A stretch of DNA of 64,000 nt from contig CAYTPI010000001.1 of the NCBI GenBank assembly GCA_964439625.1, positions 124,001-188,000 on the forward strand, given 5' to 3'. This DNA comes from CAYTPI01 sp964439625 (GTDB taxonomy: Bacteria; Chloroflexota; Anaerolineae; Aggregatilineales; UBA3940). Every line of letters starts with the position of its first letter. The first letter of the stretch is position 1. Below the pieces are notes generated by a model. The model had not been told where the DNA came from and made no database searches. It saw only the letters and a program-made list of their open reading frames with translations. The position numbers and the translations under genes were made by a program. Below, one piece after another: positions 44,771 to 53,274 of this stretch.

Positions 44771-45825
44771 CTAGATGCCTGTAGCGACTGAATAGACCAC
44801 ATACGCAACATAAGTAAGAAGCAGCCATACGCCTTCAATCCGCGTCAAATGTCGGTCAGTATATAGGAAGACGTACAACAATATCACAGTAGCACAGAGA
44901 ATAAAGATAGAGGCCAGTAAGTTGGGTGCGCTAACCTCAACGATTGGGGTTCCTAGGGCCATCAGCAGCAACCATGGAATACCTAAGCCAACCAAAACAT
45001 TGAAGATGTTCGAGCCAACTGCGTTTGCCACTGCCATTGAGCCGCGACCACCACCAGCAACTTCCACGGAGGCGATAATATCTGGCGCAGACGTTCCGGC
45101 TGCAAGCAAGGTAAGTGACACAATCAGTGGCGGAAGGCCAATAGCGTCAGAGAAAATAACAGTAGCCTCCACCAAGGCAAAGCTGAGCGCAAAAATGAGA
45201 AGAATAGAAACCAACATCGCCCAGACGTGGTTCTTTTCAGGGTCACGGGCAATAAAACCGATCATCTTCTTCACAATACTATTGAGAAAGAATAATCCAC
45301 TCTCTTCATTGTCAAAGCCGTCTGTAGCATCGTGTGATATTTGTTCGTCTAAGCCAGTGTTGCGTTTGCTCCATTGCCAAAGCACAATCAGGTAGATGAT
45401 ATAAGCAGCTACAAAGGTGCCCGCTTCATAAAGTACAACGTGCCCATCCCAGAACGCGAGCAAGAGCAGCGCGACTGTCCCAAGGTAAAATGCGACATCA
45501 CGCTCGATGCTGCCTGCTTTGATCGTCAAGCTGCCTGCGACTAAAGCAGAAGCACCCGTGACTACCAAAATGTTGAAGACCGCCGAACCCACAATCGTCC
45601 CAATACCGACATCGGCATAACTGCCGCCCAAAATAACGGCAAAGATGGCAATCCCTAATTCTGGGGCAGACGACCCAACCGCCATCAATGAAGCGCCTGC
45701 GACATCATTCGGCATTTTAACGCCTGTGCAACTTCATCAAGGCTGATGATGAAAAACTCTTCGGTAATGATAGCGAGCAGATACACTGCAACCACAATAA
45801 CGAGTAAACTCAAGATCGTTTCCAT
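44771..45825 (-). pseudogene. Na+/Ca2+ exchanger-like gene, one-base frameshift
   Basis: A copy of the exchanger at 43619. From ATG 45825 the first frame reads METILSLLVIVVAVYLLAII and so on up to EVAQALK, matching its paralog residue for residue, then shifts where the paralog has a run of five A (coding strand) and this copy has four, at 45715-45718. The first frame stops ten codons later. The second frame, from the ATG at 45715, encodes the remaining 314 residues including both alpha-repeats. Either a sequencing error in a homopolymer, a real mutation, or slippage at the A-run; reinitiation at the internal ATG is also possible. Confidence 0.75.
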
Positions 45826-45933
45826 AAAAGCCCTTGATGTAATCTAAATAATGAGTAATTGCGTACTAGAAAATACACAAACCGCCGTTAAGATAGCCAG
45901 CACAAAAGTGAGCCAATCTGAAACACATCGATT

Positions 45934-46842
45934 ATGTCTATAAAACGAAAGATATCCGAATGTGGTCAAACCACTGTGATCGAGCGTATTCAAGCGTCAC
46001 TTATACACTTGCGGCTGCATTTTCAACTATTGCTAGCCCCCATCTTTCTATGGGGGTTCTTTCTAGCGGAAGGTACCCCAAACGGGCGCTTTGTCGTCGG
46101 CTTCATTAGCTTTCATCTCTTTCTCTACGCTGGAATGACGGCGTTTAACTCATACTTTGATCGAGACGATGGGCCCGTTGGGGGTTTAGAACGTCCACCG
46201 GAGGTCTACCCGGAATTGTTGCCTTTCTCATTGATCATTCAAGGCATTGGCTTTGTATTGGCATTGACTGTTAATGGCGTGTTTGCTCTGATCTATGTAG
46301 TAATTTTTGTGCTGGGTGTTTTGTATTCTGCCCCGAACCCGCGCTTGAAAAGCCGTCCCATCAGTGGCTTGCTGACAGTTTGCATCGGGCAAGGTATTTT
46401 GGCTGGTATGGCTGGTGCTGCACCTAGATTCGCTTCTTTAACCGCATTAGATTGGATGGGCCTACTTGCCGCTGCGGGCTTGACGACGGCGTTTTACCCA
46501 ATCACGCAGATTTACCAGGTCAATGAGGATACTGCCCGGGGTGATATCACTTTTGCCGCTTGGGCTAAGCCCCTCCGTACCTTTCAGTTCTCCATCAGCC
46601 TCATAATCGTTTCCAGTATATTGATATTAATTACATTTTATGCGCTGTTCGGCTTCCTATGGACGCTGCTATTAGGATTGTTCAGCATGTTACTGATTAG
46701 CTATTTAGTTTACTGGGCCATTTACTTTGATGCGCACGCAACCTTGGCAAACTTCAGGCGCGTTATGCGCTTATATACTCTGATGATGGTGGGCTTTTTG
46801 CTGTTTTTGGTGATGCAGCTTTTCCTCGTCTGGAGGAACTAA
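45934..46842 (+). CDS. UbiA-family prenyltransferase
   Basis: 302 residues, seven to nine membrane helices, with the two Asp-rich motifs that bind the prenyl diphosphate via Mg2+: NSYFDRDDG (72-80) and YQVNEDTARGD (194-204). UbiA proteins attach an isoprenoid chain to an aromatic ring. The gene heads a tight four-gene run: UbiA, type III polyketide synthase, FAD oxidoreductase, methyltransferase. The aromatic acceptor is therefore likely the polyketide made by the next gene's enzyme (inference). The start has no clear ribosome site. Confidence 0.85.
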   Translation: MSIKRKISECGQTTVIERIQASLIHLRLHFQLLLAPIFLWGFFLAEGTPNGRFVVGFISFHLFLYAGMTAFNSYFDRDDGPVGGLERPPEVYPELLPFSLIIQGIGFVLALTVNGVFALIYVVIFVLGVLYSAPNPRLKSRPISGLLTVCIGQGILAGMAGAAPRFASLTALDWMGLLAAAGLTTAFYPITQIYQVNEDTARGDITFAAWAKPLRTFQFSISLIIVSSILILITFYALFGFLWTLLLGLFSMLLISYLVYWAIYFDAHATLANFRRVMRLYTLMMVGFLLFLVMQLFLVWRN

Positions 46843-46913
46843 CCAGACGATCAGTGAAGATTCTGAGAAGTAACCCTAAACTCTAACTGTAAGCCGCTAT
46901 TAGATGGAACCCT

Positions 46914-48008
46914 ATGCAACCAGCAGTTTTGGCGATTGGTACGCAAACGCCTGATATCTGTATCACTCAGCAGCAAGCTGCCGATTGGCTTGCCGCTTCT
47001 TTTGGTGAACGCAAACGACCTGCTCGTATTTTGCGAATGCTGCACCATTACTCCGGTATTGAAACACGTTACACCTGCAACGATCATTATTTGCAGCCAC
47101 CTGAAGGCTCGCGCTTTTCGCCCGGTGTGTCTGCTCTCTGTAGTGCACCGACCAGTGAGCGTATGGCGATCTACGAACGGGAAGCAGTGCCTCTGGGGGT
47201 TCATGCTGCCCAGCAGGCTATTGATCAGTTGGCTAACTCTCTTGAGACAACCCCGGATGCTGTCCGTAACTCGATCACCCATGTGGTTGCCGTTAGTTGT
47301 ACGGGGTTGTTTGCCCCTGGCCTTGGCTATGCCCTCGTCCAGGCGCTGGGATTGTCTTCGACTGTCAACCGCTCACTAATTGGTTTTATGGGCTGCGCTG
47401 CGATGTTCAATGCGCTGAAAGTTGCACATGATATCGTCAAGAGTGCTAATCATGTCCGGGTGCTGGTTGTGAGTGTCGAGCTATGCTCGCTGCACCTCCA
47501 GCCAAGTGATGCCTATGATGACCTCACGGGTGCCAGTATTTTCTCTGATGGGGCGTCAGCCTGTCTTGTTGGTGCTGATGATGTGCCCGGGCGGCTCCTT
47601 ATTGATGGGTTTGCTACGAATATTTTGCCGGACTCGCAGCAAGATATGGCTTGGCGTATTGGCGATCACGGTTTTGTACTGCGCCTATCACCACGGATCC
47701 CTGAACTCGTGCCGCAAGCTGCGAGTAACGCTCTGCCTTCGTTATTTAACGACCAACCACCAGATTTTTGGGCAATTCACCCCGGTGGCAAGGCCATCTT
47801 AGATAAATTGCAGACTTGTTTTGCTTTGTCTGATGCTCAGATGGCAGCCAGCCGCCGCACGCTGCGAGATTATGGGAATATGTCATCAGCGACCATTCTG
47901 TTTGTGCTCAAGTCTCTGCTCAATGCGGGCACTGCTTCAGGTTCGGGTGTGGCGATGGCCTTTGGCCCTGGCCTGACGGTAGAGATGATGCGAGTTACTC
48001 ATGTATGA
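46914..48008 (+). CDS. Type III polyketide synthase
   Basis: 364 residues of the chalcone/stilbene synthase superfamily. The catalytic triad is Cys161 in IGFMGC, His289 in AIHPGG and Asn322 in GNMSSAT. The length and the GFMGCAAMFNALK pattern are those of bacterial types that make pyrones or alkylresorcinol-like rings from acyl-CoA starters and malonyl-CoA. The starter unit cannot be read from sequence. It lies 71 bases after the UbiA gene and overlaps the FAD oxidoreductase gene by 8 bases, so the genes are co-transcribed and probably co-translated. Confidence 0.93.
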   Translation: MQPAVLAIGTQTPDICITQQQAADWLAASFGERKRPARILRMLHHYSGIETRYTCNDHYLQPPEGSRFSPGVSALCSAPTSERMAIYEREAVPLGVHAAQQAIDQLANSLETTPDAVRNSITHVVAVSCTGLFAPGLGYALVQALGLSSTVNRSLIGFMGCAAMFNALKVAHDIVKSANHVRVLVVSVELCSLHLQPSDAYDDLTGASIFSDGASACLVGADDVPGRLLIDGFATNILPDSQQDMAWRIGDHGFVLRLSPRIPELVPQAASNALPSLFNDQPPDFWAIHPGGKAILDKLQTCFALSDAQMAASRRTLRDYGNMSSATILFVLKSLLNAGTASGSGVAMAFGPGLTVEMMRVTHV

Positions 48009-49161
48009 TGTGATCATTGTTGGCGCAGGTTTAGCGGGCAGCAGTGCTGCTGCTGCGCTGGCGCATGCGGGTAAAGATGTGCTGTTAATTGAAAAAGAGG
48101 CATTCCCGCGGCATAAGGTCTGTGGTGAATTCCTCTCGCCTGAGGCTCAACAAAGTCTGGCAAACCTTGGCGTTTTAGAGGCTGTTTCTGCGCGACAACC
48201 GGTTCCATTGACGGGAGCATCCCTTGCCAGTGGCTATAGTCAGTTGCTGCCTGTTAACCTGCCCGGTGCTGCTTGGGGCATCAGCCGCTTTGCCATGGAC
48301 GCTGCTTTGGCGGAGGCCGCTGTCAGCTATGGCTGTGAACTCTGGCAGAAAGCGACGGTTACGTCTGTACAACGTAACGATGACACTTCGATGATGGTGC
48401 AGGGTCGGCGGCATGGTACCCTCTTCTCTGTCGAAGCATGGCTCGTGATCATAGCGAGTGGTCGCAGTGGTGGCGCTAAATTGCCGCCTAAGCGAGTGTT
48501 GACCCGTGCGGACAGTTGGAGTCAGTGCGTTGGGGTCAAGGCGCATTACCTGAATGTGGATATGCCGAATCGTGTTGAATTATGTATGTACCCCGGCGGG
48601 TACGTCGGGATTAACCCGGTCGAAGACGGGCGGGTTAATGTCTGTTTGTTGGTGCAAACAGATGCCTTTCAGCAAAATGGAGGGAGCCCGCTGGCTGCAC
48701 TGTCCCACTCGGCAGAGTCAACGCGGCTTGGTGAACGGCTTGAGGGTGCTGTGATAGATTCTGAATCAGTCTGTACTGTAGCCGCCGTTGATACCCAACG
48801 CACGCCGGAGCCTATCTGGAATGGTAGCATCTGCATTGGCGATACCGCCGCGATGATACCGCCCCTATGCGGCGACGGCATGGCGATGGCACTACGTTCT
48901 GCTGAGTTGGTGGTGCCTCTCACTGTTCGTTTTTTGGATGGGAAGTTGAGCTATTCAGAGTTACTGTTGACCTATCGTCAAGTGTGGCAGAAAGAATTCC
49001 GATTACGCTTGAGGGTCGGTCGGCGATTGCAAACATTATTGGGTCTGCCCTTAGCCGGCACGGCATTAATCGCTGCTGGTAAATATCTACCCGGCCTTGT
49101 CGACTATTTAGGCCAAGCAACGCGAGGCTCAGTTGATGATGCGCCGCATTCAAGCAATTGA
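48001..49161 (+). CDS. FAD-dependent oxidoreductase (geranylgeranyl reductase-like)
   Basis: 386 residues of the group that includes geranylgeranyl reductases and FAD aromatic hydroxylases. The FAD-binding Rossmann motif is GAGLAG (8-13), followed by PRHKVCGEFLSP (a motif found in the geranylgeranyl reductase group) and the second FAD site GDTAAMIPPLCGDGMAMAL. It could hydroxylate the polyketide ring or reduce the prenyl chain. It is translationally coupled to the polyketide synthase (8-base overlap) and overlaps the methyltransferase gene by 26 bases. Confidence 0.88.
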   Translation: MYDVIIVGAGLAGSSAAAALAHAGKDVLLIEKEAFPRHKVCGEFLSPEAQQSLANLGVLEAVSARQPVPLTGASLASGYSQLLPVNLPGAAWGISRFAMDAALAEAAVSYGCELWQKATVTSVQRNDDTSMMVQGRRHGTLFSVEAWLVIIASGRSGGAKLPPKRVLTRADSWSQCVGVKAHYLNVDMPNRVELCMYPGGYVGINPVEDGRVNVCLLVQTDAFQQNGGSPLAALSHSAESTRLGERLEGAVIDSESVCTVAAVDTQRTPEPIWNGSICIGDTAAMIPPLCGDGMAMALRSAELVVPLTVRFLDGKLSYSELLLTYRQVWQKEFRLRLRVGRRLQTLLGLPLAGTALIAAGKYLPGLVDYLGQATRGSVDDAPHSSN

Positions 49162-49906
49162 ACTCCATGAACAACCATATTGCCCACGGGCTGTGCGTGA
49201 TGGTGCGACTGATTGCTTACGATTTGCTGCGACTTTTGGTCGGCAGTATCAGCACAGTGCGCCTTTGATTGTTGATGCGCTGCGGGCTGTCAATAGCAAC
49301 CAGATTGTTGATCTGTGCTCTGGCGGCGGAGGGCCATGGTCAACGTTAATTGAACAAGTTAATCGCCAGCATACTTGCCATGTGCTGTTGACCGATCTCT
49401 ATCCGAGTGCTTCAGTCGCGCACCCTGACGCAGTTGTTGAGAATATATCCGTTGTCACTGAACCGGTGGATGCTCTATCCGTCCCAGAGCAGCTTGCTGG
49501 TCTACGGACGTTGTTCACGGCCCTGCACCACTTTACCCCTTGGCAGATAAAGCACATGCTTGCTGACGCCGTCGCGAAAGGGCAGCCTATCGCCATGTTT
49601 GAGCAGACTCGTCGAGTATGGTGGGCCTTGCCGATTATGCTTGCCCTTATTCCTGCGGCCTTCATTGCGAGTCCTTTTATTCAACCCTTTCGCTGGTCCC
49701 GCTTGTTCTGGACGTATATTATTCCGGCGGTGCCCTTTGTCCTTGGCTTTGATGGAATTGTCTCTTGCTTTCGTACTTACAGCCTCGAGGAAATGTCTGC
49801 CCTAGCGGCTCAGGCTGACCCAGAAAACCGCTTTGACTGGCGGATAGGGCGGCTGCGCAGCCCACTTTCTCCGCTGGGTGTCCAATATATGATTGGCCTA
49901 CCGTAG
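49136..49906 (+). CDS. Class I methyltransferase
   Basis: 256 residues from ATG 49136 (GAGG about 8 bases before). SAM motif I is IVDLCSGGGGP (57-67), with LLTDLYPS as motif II acid region. A C-terminal hydrophobic section (IMLALIPAAFIASPFI and FWTYIIPAVPFVLGF) then DGIVSCFRTYSL follow, as in some methyltransferases of polyketide or quinone pathways. It is the last gene of the UbiA/type III PKS cluster and likely O- or C-methylates the product. It starts inside the end of the FAD oxidoreductase gene. Confidence 0.83.
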   Translation: MMRRIQAIELHEQPYCPRAVRDGATDCLRFAATFGRQYQHSAPLIVDALRAVNSNQIVDLCSGGGGPWSTLIEQVNRQHTCHVLLTDLYPSASVAHPDAVVENISVVTEPVDALSVPEQLAGLRTLFTALHHFTPWQIKHMLADAVAKGQPIAMFEQTRRVWWALPIMLALIPAAFIASPFIQPFRWSRLFWTYIIPAVPFVLGFDGIVSCFRTYSLEEMSALAAQADPENRFDWRIGRLRSPLSPLGVQYMIGLP

Positions 49907-50062
49907 TGACCTAGCGTAGGCTGTCGTCTTATTGGTTGGCTCTCCGTTACGCTGCATTGATTGTCTTAGGAAGCAGGGTACAGGCTCCTTACCCTTTGGC
50001 GGGATATCGCATCTCAAAAGGGACGCCTACCCAATTAGAGCGCGATGAAATATTATTCTGTT

Positions 50063-50077
50063 ATAGATACTATCTAT
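50063..50077. promoter_or_regulatory. Palindromic operator candidate
   Basis: ATAGATA (50063-50069), C, TATCTAT (50071-50077) is a perfect 15-base dyad with the T-N11-A spacing of LysR-type boxes. A further GATA...TATC lies at 50094-50106. Both are upstream of the LysR gene and downstream of the PKS cluster. Confidence 0.45.
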
Positions 50078-50120
50078 CTGCTATTCTGTATTTGATAAGT
50101 GGTATCTATTAAGCGAGCCT

Positions 50121-51029
50121 ATGGATTTACAGATTCAACTACGCCAATTGGAATACTTCGTGGCTGCCGTCGAAACCGGTAGTTTCACCGCCGCCGCAGA
50201 GCGCTGCAAGGTGACCCAACCATCACTGAGCCAGCAGATCATCAAGTTGGAGGGCGCGATAGGCCGTCAGTTATTTGAGCGCCGAGGGCGCAGCATTGTA
50301 TTGACGGACGTTGGTGAAGTACTGTATCCACGGGCGCGTGCTATCCTCTCCGATCTTGAACAGGCTAAGTACGCCATCAAAGAAGGGTATGCGCCAGAGC
50401 GCGGGGAACTCTCTGTTGGCATTATTCCAACGCTGGGTCCCTACGTGCTGCACAACACCATCAGCGCTTTCAAAGAGTACTTCCCGGACGCAAAGTTAAC
50501 CGTTCTTGAAGATATGACCAATGTATTGATTGCCAAACTGCTCAGCGCTGACCTCGATGTTTGCTACCTCAGCCTGCCAATTGACAACACGCAAATAGTC
50601 ACTGAGACTTTGTTCACAGAAGACCTTTACATTGTGGCACCAAATGGGCATAAAATCTCTGAAGAAGCCGTTCTCAACCTCAGCATGTTAGGGACTATCC
50701 CATTCATCAAATTGACGGACTCCAACTGCCTAACGGAACAGTTTGACGCCTTTTGCTATGTCAAAGAGATCAACCCGCCCGTCCTGTGTGAAACCACTCA
50801 ACTGGCAACCGCAATTGAATTTGTACGCTTGCAGATGGGCATCTCGCTCATCCCGGATTGCGCGCAGGCTACCTATGAGGATGATCAGTTGACTTTTCTC
50901 CGCATTGAAGGCGATGCTCCAACGCGAGACATCGTTGCAGCCTATCACCGCGCACGAGATATGTCTGTGTTGGCTCAGCAGTTTTCGACGTGCCTTAAGA
51001 CTGCCTGGCGTACTGCCGTCAAGGCTTAA
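50121..51029 (+). CDS. LysR-type transcriptional regulator
   Basis: 302 residues. The winged helix-turn-helix is at the N-terminus: LRQLEYFVAAVETGSFTAAAERC then KVTQPSLSQQI (about 7-50, quoted in two parts). The C-terminal two-lobe effector domain follows (from about 95), resembling OxyR/CynR-type members; there is no pair of OxyR redox cysteines in the expected spacing. It presumably controls its own promoter through the dyad just upstream, and possibly the neighbouring PKS cluster, which ends 215 bases before it on the same strand. Confidence 0.92.
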   Translation: MDLQIQLRQLEYFVAAVETGSFTAAAERCKVTQPSLSQQIIKLEGAIGRQLFERRGRSIVLTDVGEVLYPRARAILSDLEQAKYAIKEGYAPERGELSVGIIPTLGPYVLHNTISAFKEYFPDAKLTVLEDMTNVLIAKLLSADLDVCYLSLPIDNTQIVTETLFTEDLYIVAPNGHKISEEAVLNLSMLGTIPFIKLTDSNCLTEQFDAFCYVKEINPPVLCETTQLATAIEFVRLQMGISLIPDCAQATYEDDQLTFLRIEGDAPTRDIVAAYHRARDMSVLAQQFSTCLKTAWRTAVKA

Positions 51030-51063
51030 CCGGCTGTTGATTCCGCAAATGCTTGCCTCTATA

Positions 51064-51075
51064 TGACAATTGTCA
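51064..51075. promoter_or_regulatory. Short palindrome in intergenic region
   Basis: TGACAATTGTCA is a perfect 12-base dyad located 125 bases before the gene at 51201 and just after the LysR gene. It may bind a regulator, but a palindrome of this length can occur by chance. Confidence 0.2.
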
Positions 51076-51200
51076 AGGGCACTTGCTGATGGTGCTCATG
51101 GGTGAGTTCATACTTCATAGACTGACCTCTACTTAGGCTTTCGGCTACACTCATGGATGTAATGTGAGTGACAGCGTAAATCCACAAGGAGGCAGTAGCT

Positions 51201-51749
51201 ATGACAGATGTTTATATTGTTACCCTATCTGTAATTGGCATTATTTTGAGTTCGGTTGGCGTCGCAGTGACCATCAACATGCTGCTGCCGAACCTTGCTG
51301 AGCGGGCGTATACGCGCTTTGAACAGACCCCTTTCAAAACTTTTGCTATTGGTGCATTGGTTGGCTTGCCTTGGGCCGGGGTTGTCATCCTGTTGGTGTC
51401 GCTGCCACCGGGCTGGGTCAAAGCGATAGGTGGTATTATCGGTGTAATGGGGTTAGGTGTCCGTGCGATTGGTGCAGCGGGTATGGCACGCCTATTTGGT
51501 CAACGCTTTGATGCCAAGTCTGACCTGGGGCGCATTGTCAAAGGTTCATTAGCCCTGAATCTCGCCAGCTTCGCGCCACTGGTGGGGTGGTTTCTCGTAA
51601 CGCCGCTGGTCGGCCTGCAAATGATCGGCGCTGCTGTATTTGCGATCCTTGGTTGGATGCCCAAAGATACATCCGTAGTTCAACCAACTGCGACTATGGT
51701 GGAAACTGCATCACCAGCGTCTACCATGCCCTTGGCAGACTGGCGCTAA
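51201..51749 (+). CDS. Membrane protein, unknown
   Basis: 182 residues with AAGGAGG 8-9 bases before the ATG. It has an N-terminal helix (VTLSVIGIILSSVGVAVTINMLL), then three more helices after residue 45, with glycine-rich turns such as GLPWAGVVILLVSLPPGW. A C-terminal polar tail of about 30 residues carries VQPTATMVETA. I know no family. It precedes the DUF1800 gene by 2 bases only, so it is likely the first gene of the DUF1800/DUF1501 operon. Confidence 0.7.
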   Translation: MTDVYIVTLSVIGIILSSVGVAVTINMLLPNLAERAYTRFEQTPFKTFAIGALVGLPWAGVVILLVSLPPGWVKAIGGIIGVMGLGVRAIGAAGMARLFGQRFDAKSDLGRIVKGSLALNLASFAPLVGWFLVTPLVGLQMIGAAVFAILGWMPKDTSVVQPTATMVETASPASTMPLADWR

Positions 51750-51751
51750 TC

Positions 51752-53249
51752 ATGACGAGGGTTTCACGGCGCAATTTCCTGCGGATCATCGGGCTGGCTG
51801 GAGCCACTGCAAGCCTATCTGCTTGTGCGGCTGCCGGTCGCCAGTCGGTCAGAAGTAGCCTGCCTGATAGACTGACTTTCACAGCGGACGCCCGCTTACG
51901 CCGCTTCATGAGTCGCGCAGGCTACGGCCCGACGCCTACTTTGTTGGCGCATGCACAACAGCTTAGCTTTGAAGCCTACGTCGAAGAGCAGCTACAGCCT
52001 CAGGATATTAGCGATCTAACTGCCGACCTGTTTGTGCGGAATCTGCATATCTATCATATGGATGTCGGTCAGCTTGAGGCCCAAGACGACGAAGATGTCG
52101 GTATTGAACTGGTCAAAGCCACAGTTGCCCGCAGCCTCTACTCGAACCGTCAATTGTACGAAGCGGTGGTTGAATTCTGGAATGACCACTTTACGATCTA
52201 CATCCGCAAAGAGCAGCATCTGCCTAAGCTTAAGATCATCGATGATCGTGAGGTTATTCGCCCGCATGCGCTTGGCAACTTCCGCGATCTGCTGCAAGCC
52301 AGCGTTAAAAGCCCTGCAATGCTTTACTATCTCGACAACACCGCCAATCATAAGAACGCGCCGAATGAGAACTATGCCCGCGAACTGCTGGAACTGCATA
52401 CTTTGGGCATTGATGGTGGCTACACTCAGCAAGACGTACAAGAACTGGCACGAGCTCTCACTGGTTGGACATTGGGCGAGGAGGGTCGTGAGCGGGGTAA
52501 GTGGGTCTTCAATGAAGACGACCATGACCCCGGTCAGAAAACGATCTTGGGCAAGACCTTTCCCGCAGGGGAACGGGCGATCTACGACATTGTCGATATG
52601 CTGGCATCGCACCCAGCAACGGCCCGCTTTATTTCGTATAAACTCGTGCGCCGCTTTGTCGCCGATGTACCGCCACCCGCACTGGTTGATCGGGTTACCG
52701 ACACTTTCAGAGAGACAGACGGTGACATCAAAGCTGTGCTCCGGACACTTTTCCTCAGTGAAGCATTTGCTCAAGCGCCCCTCAAGCTCAAGCGCCCCTA
52801 TACGTTGGTGCTCTCCGCTTTGCGCGGGTTGGGCACTGATCTCGGAGCCAACAGCTACGAGCACATCGGTGATTGGCTGCGCCGGATGGGGCAGGTGCCT
52901 TTCCTCTGGCCTATGCCGGATGGTTTCCCTGATGTGGCTGAAGCTTGGCTTGGCAGCTTACTGCCGCGTTGGAAGTTCTGTGGTGCCCTAATGACAGGCA
53001 TCGAGGGCGTCAATATCCCCTACGCCAAGCTGGCGCAAGCGGGCGACTTTGCTGACCAGCGTGGCGCTTTGATGTTTGCTCACCAACTATTGACTGGAGC
53101 CAAACCGTCACCTGAGCGAATGAAAGCACTCGCTGCTTACGTTGGTGCTGGCGAGCTGCCGAAACCAGCTAGTAGCGACAAGCTGCGCGAGGCNNNNNNN
53201 NNNGGCGATTGCCTTGATCCTTGCCAGCCCAGAATTTCAATATGCCTAA
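51752..53249 (+). CDS. DUF1800 protein, Tat-exported lipoprotein, interrupted by gap
   Basis: About 500 residues. The N-terminus has the twin-arginine signal SRRNFLR (5-11) and a lipobox ending in SLSAC (Cys25). DUF1800 motifs include RRFMSRAGYGPTP, FWNDHFTIY, NENYARELLELHTLG and GWTLGE. After the run of N at 53194-53203 the frame is g-GCG-ATT, giving AIALILASPEFQYA and a stop at 53247-53249, the usual DUF1800 C-terminus; the ten N do not keep frame, so the true gap is of another length. DUF1800 and DUF1501 genes are commonly paired, and their joint role in the periplasm is unknown. Confidence 0.88.
53194..53203. other. Assembly gap (10 N)
   Basis: Ten N bases inside the DUF1800 gene. The DUF1800 C-terminal frame resumes one base out of register, which indicates that the ten N are a placeholder and not a measured length. 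Confidence 0.97.
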
Positions 53250-53274
53250 ATGCCTCTCAACAGGAGCAAACGTG

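Noticed and set aside
51587..51751. Longer N-terminus for the DUF1800 protein
   Set aside because: It would overlap the upstream membrane protein gene and bury the Tat signal at 51752; the ATG at 51752 gives a perfect signal sequence.
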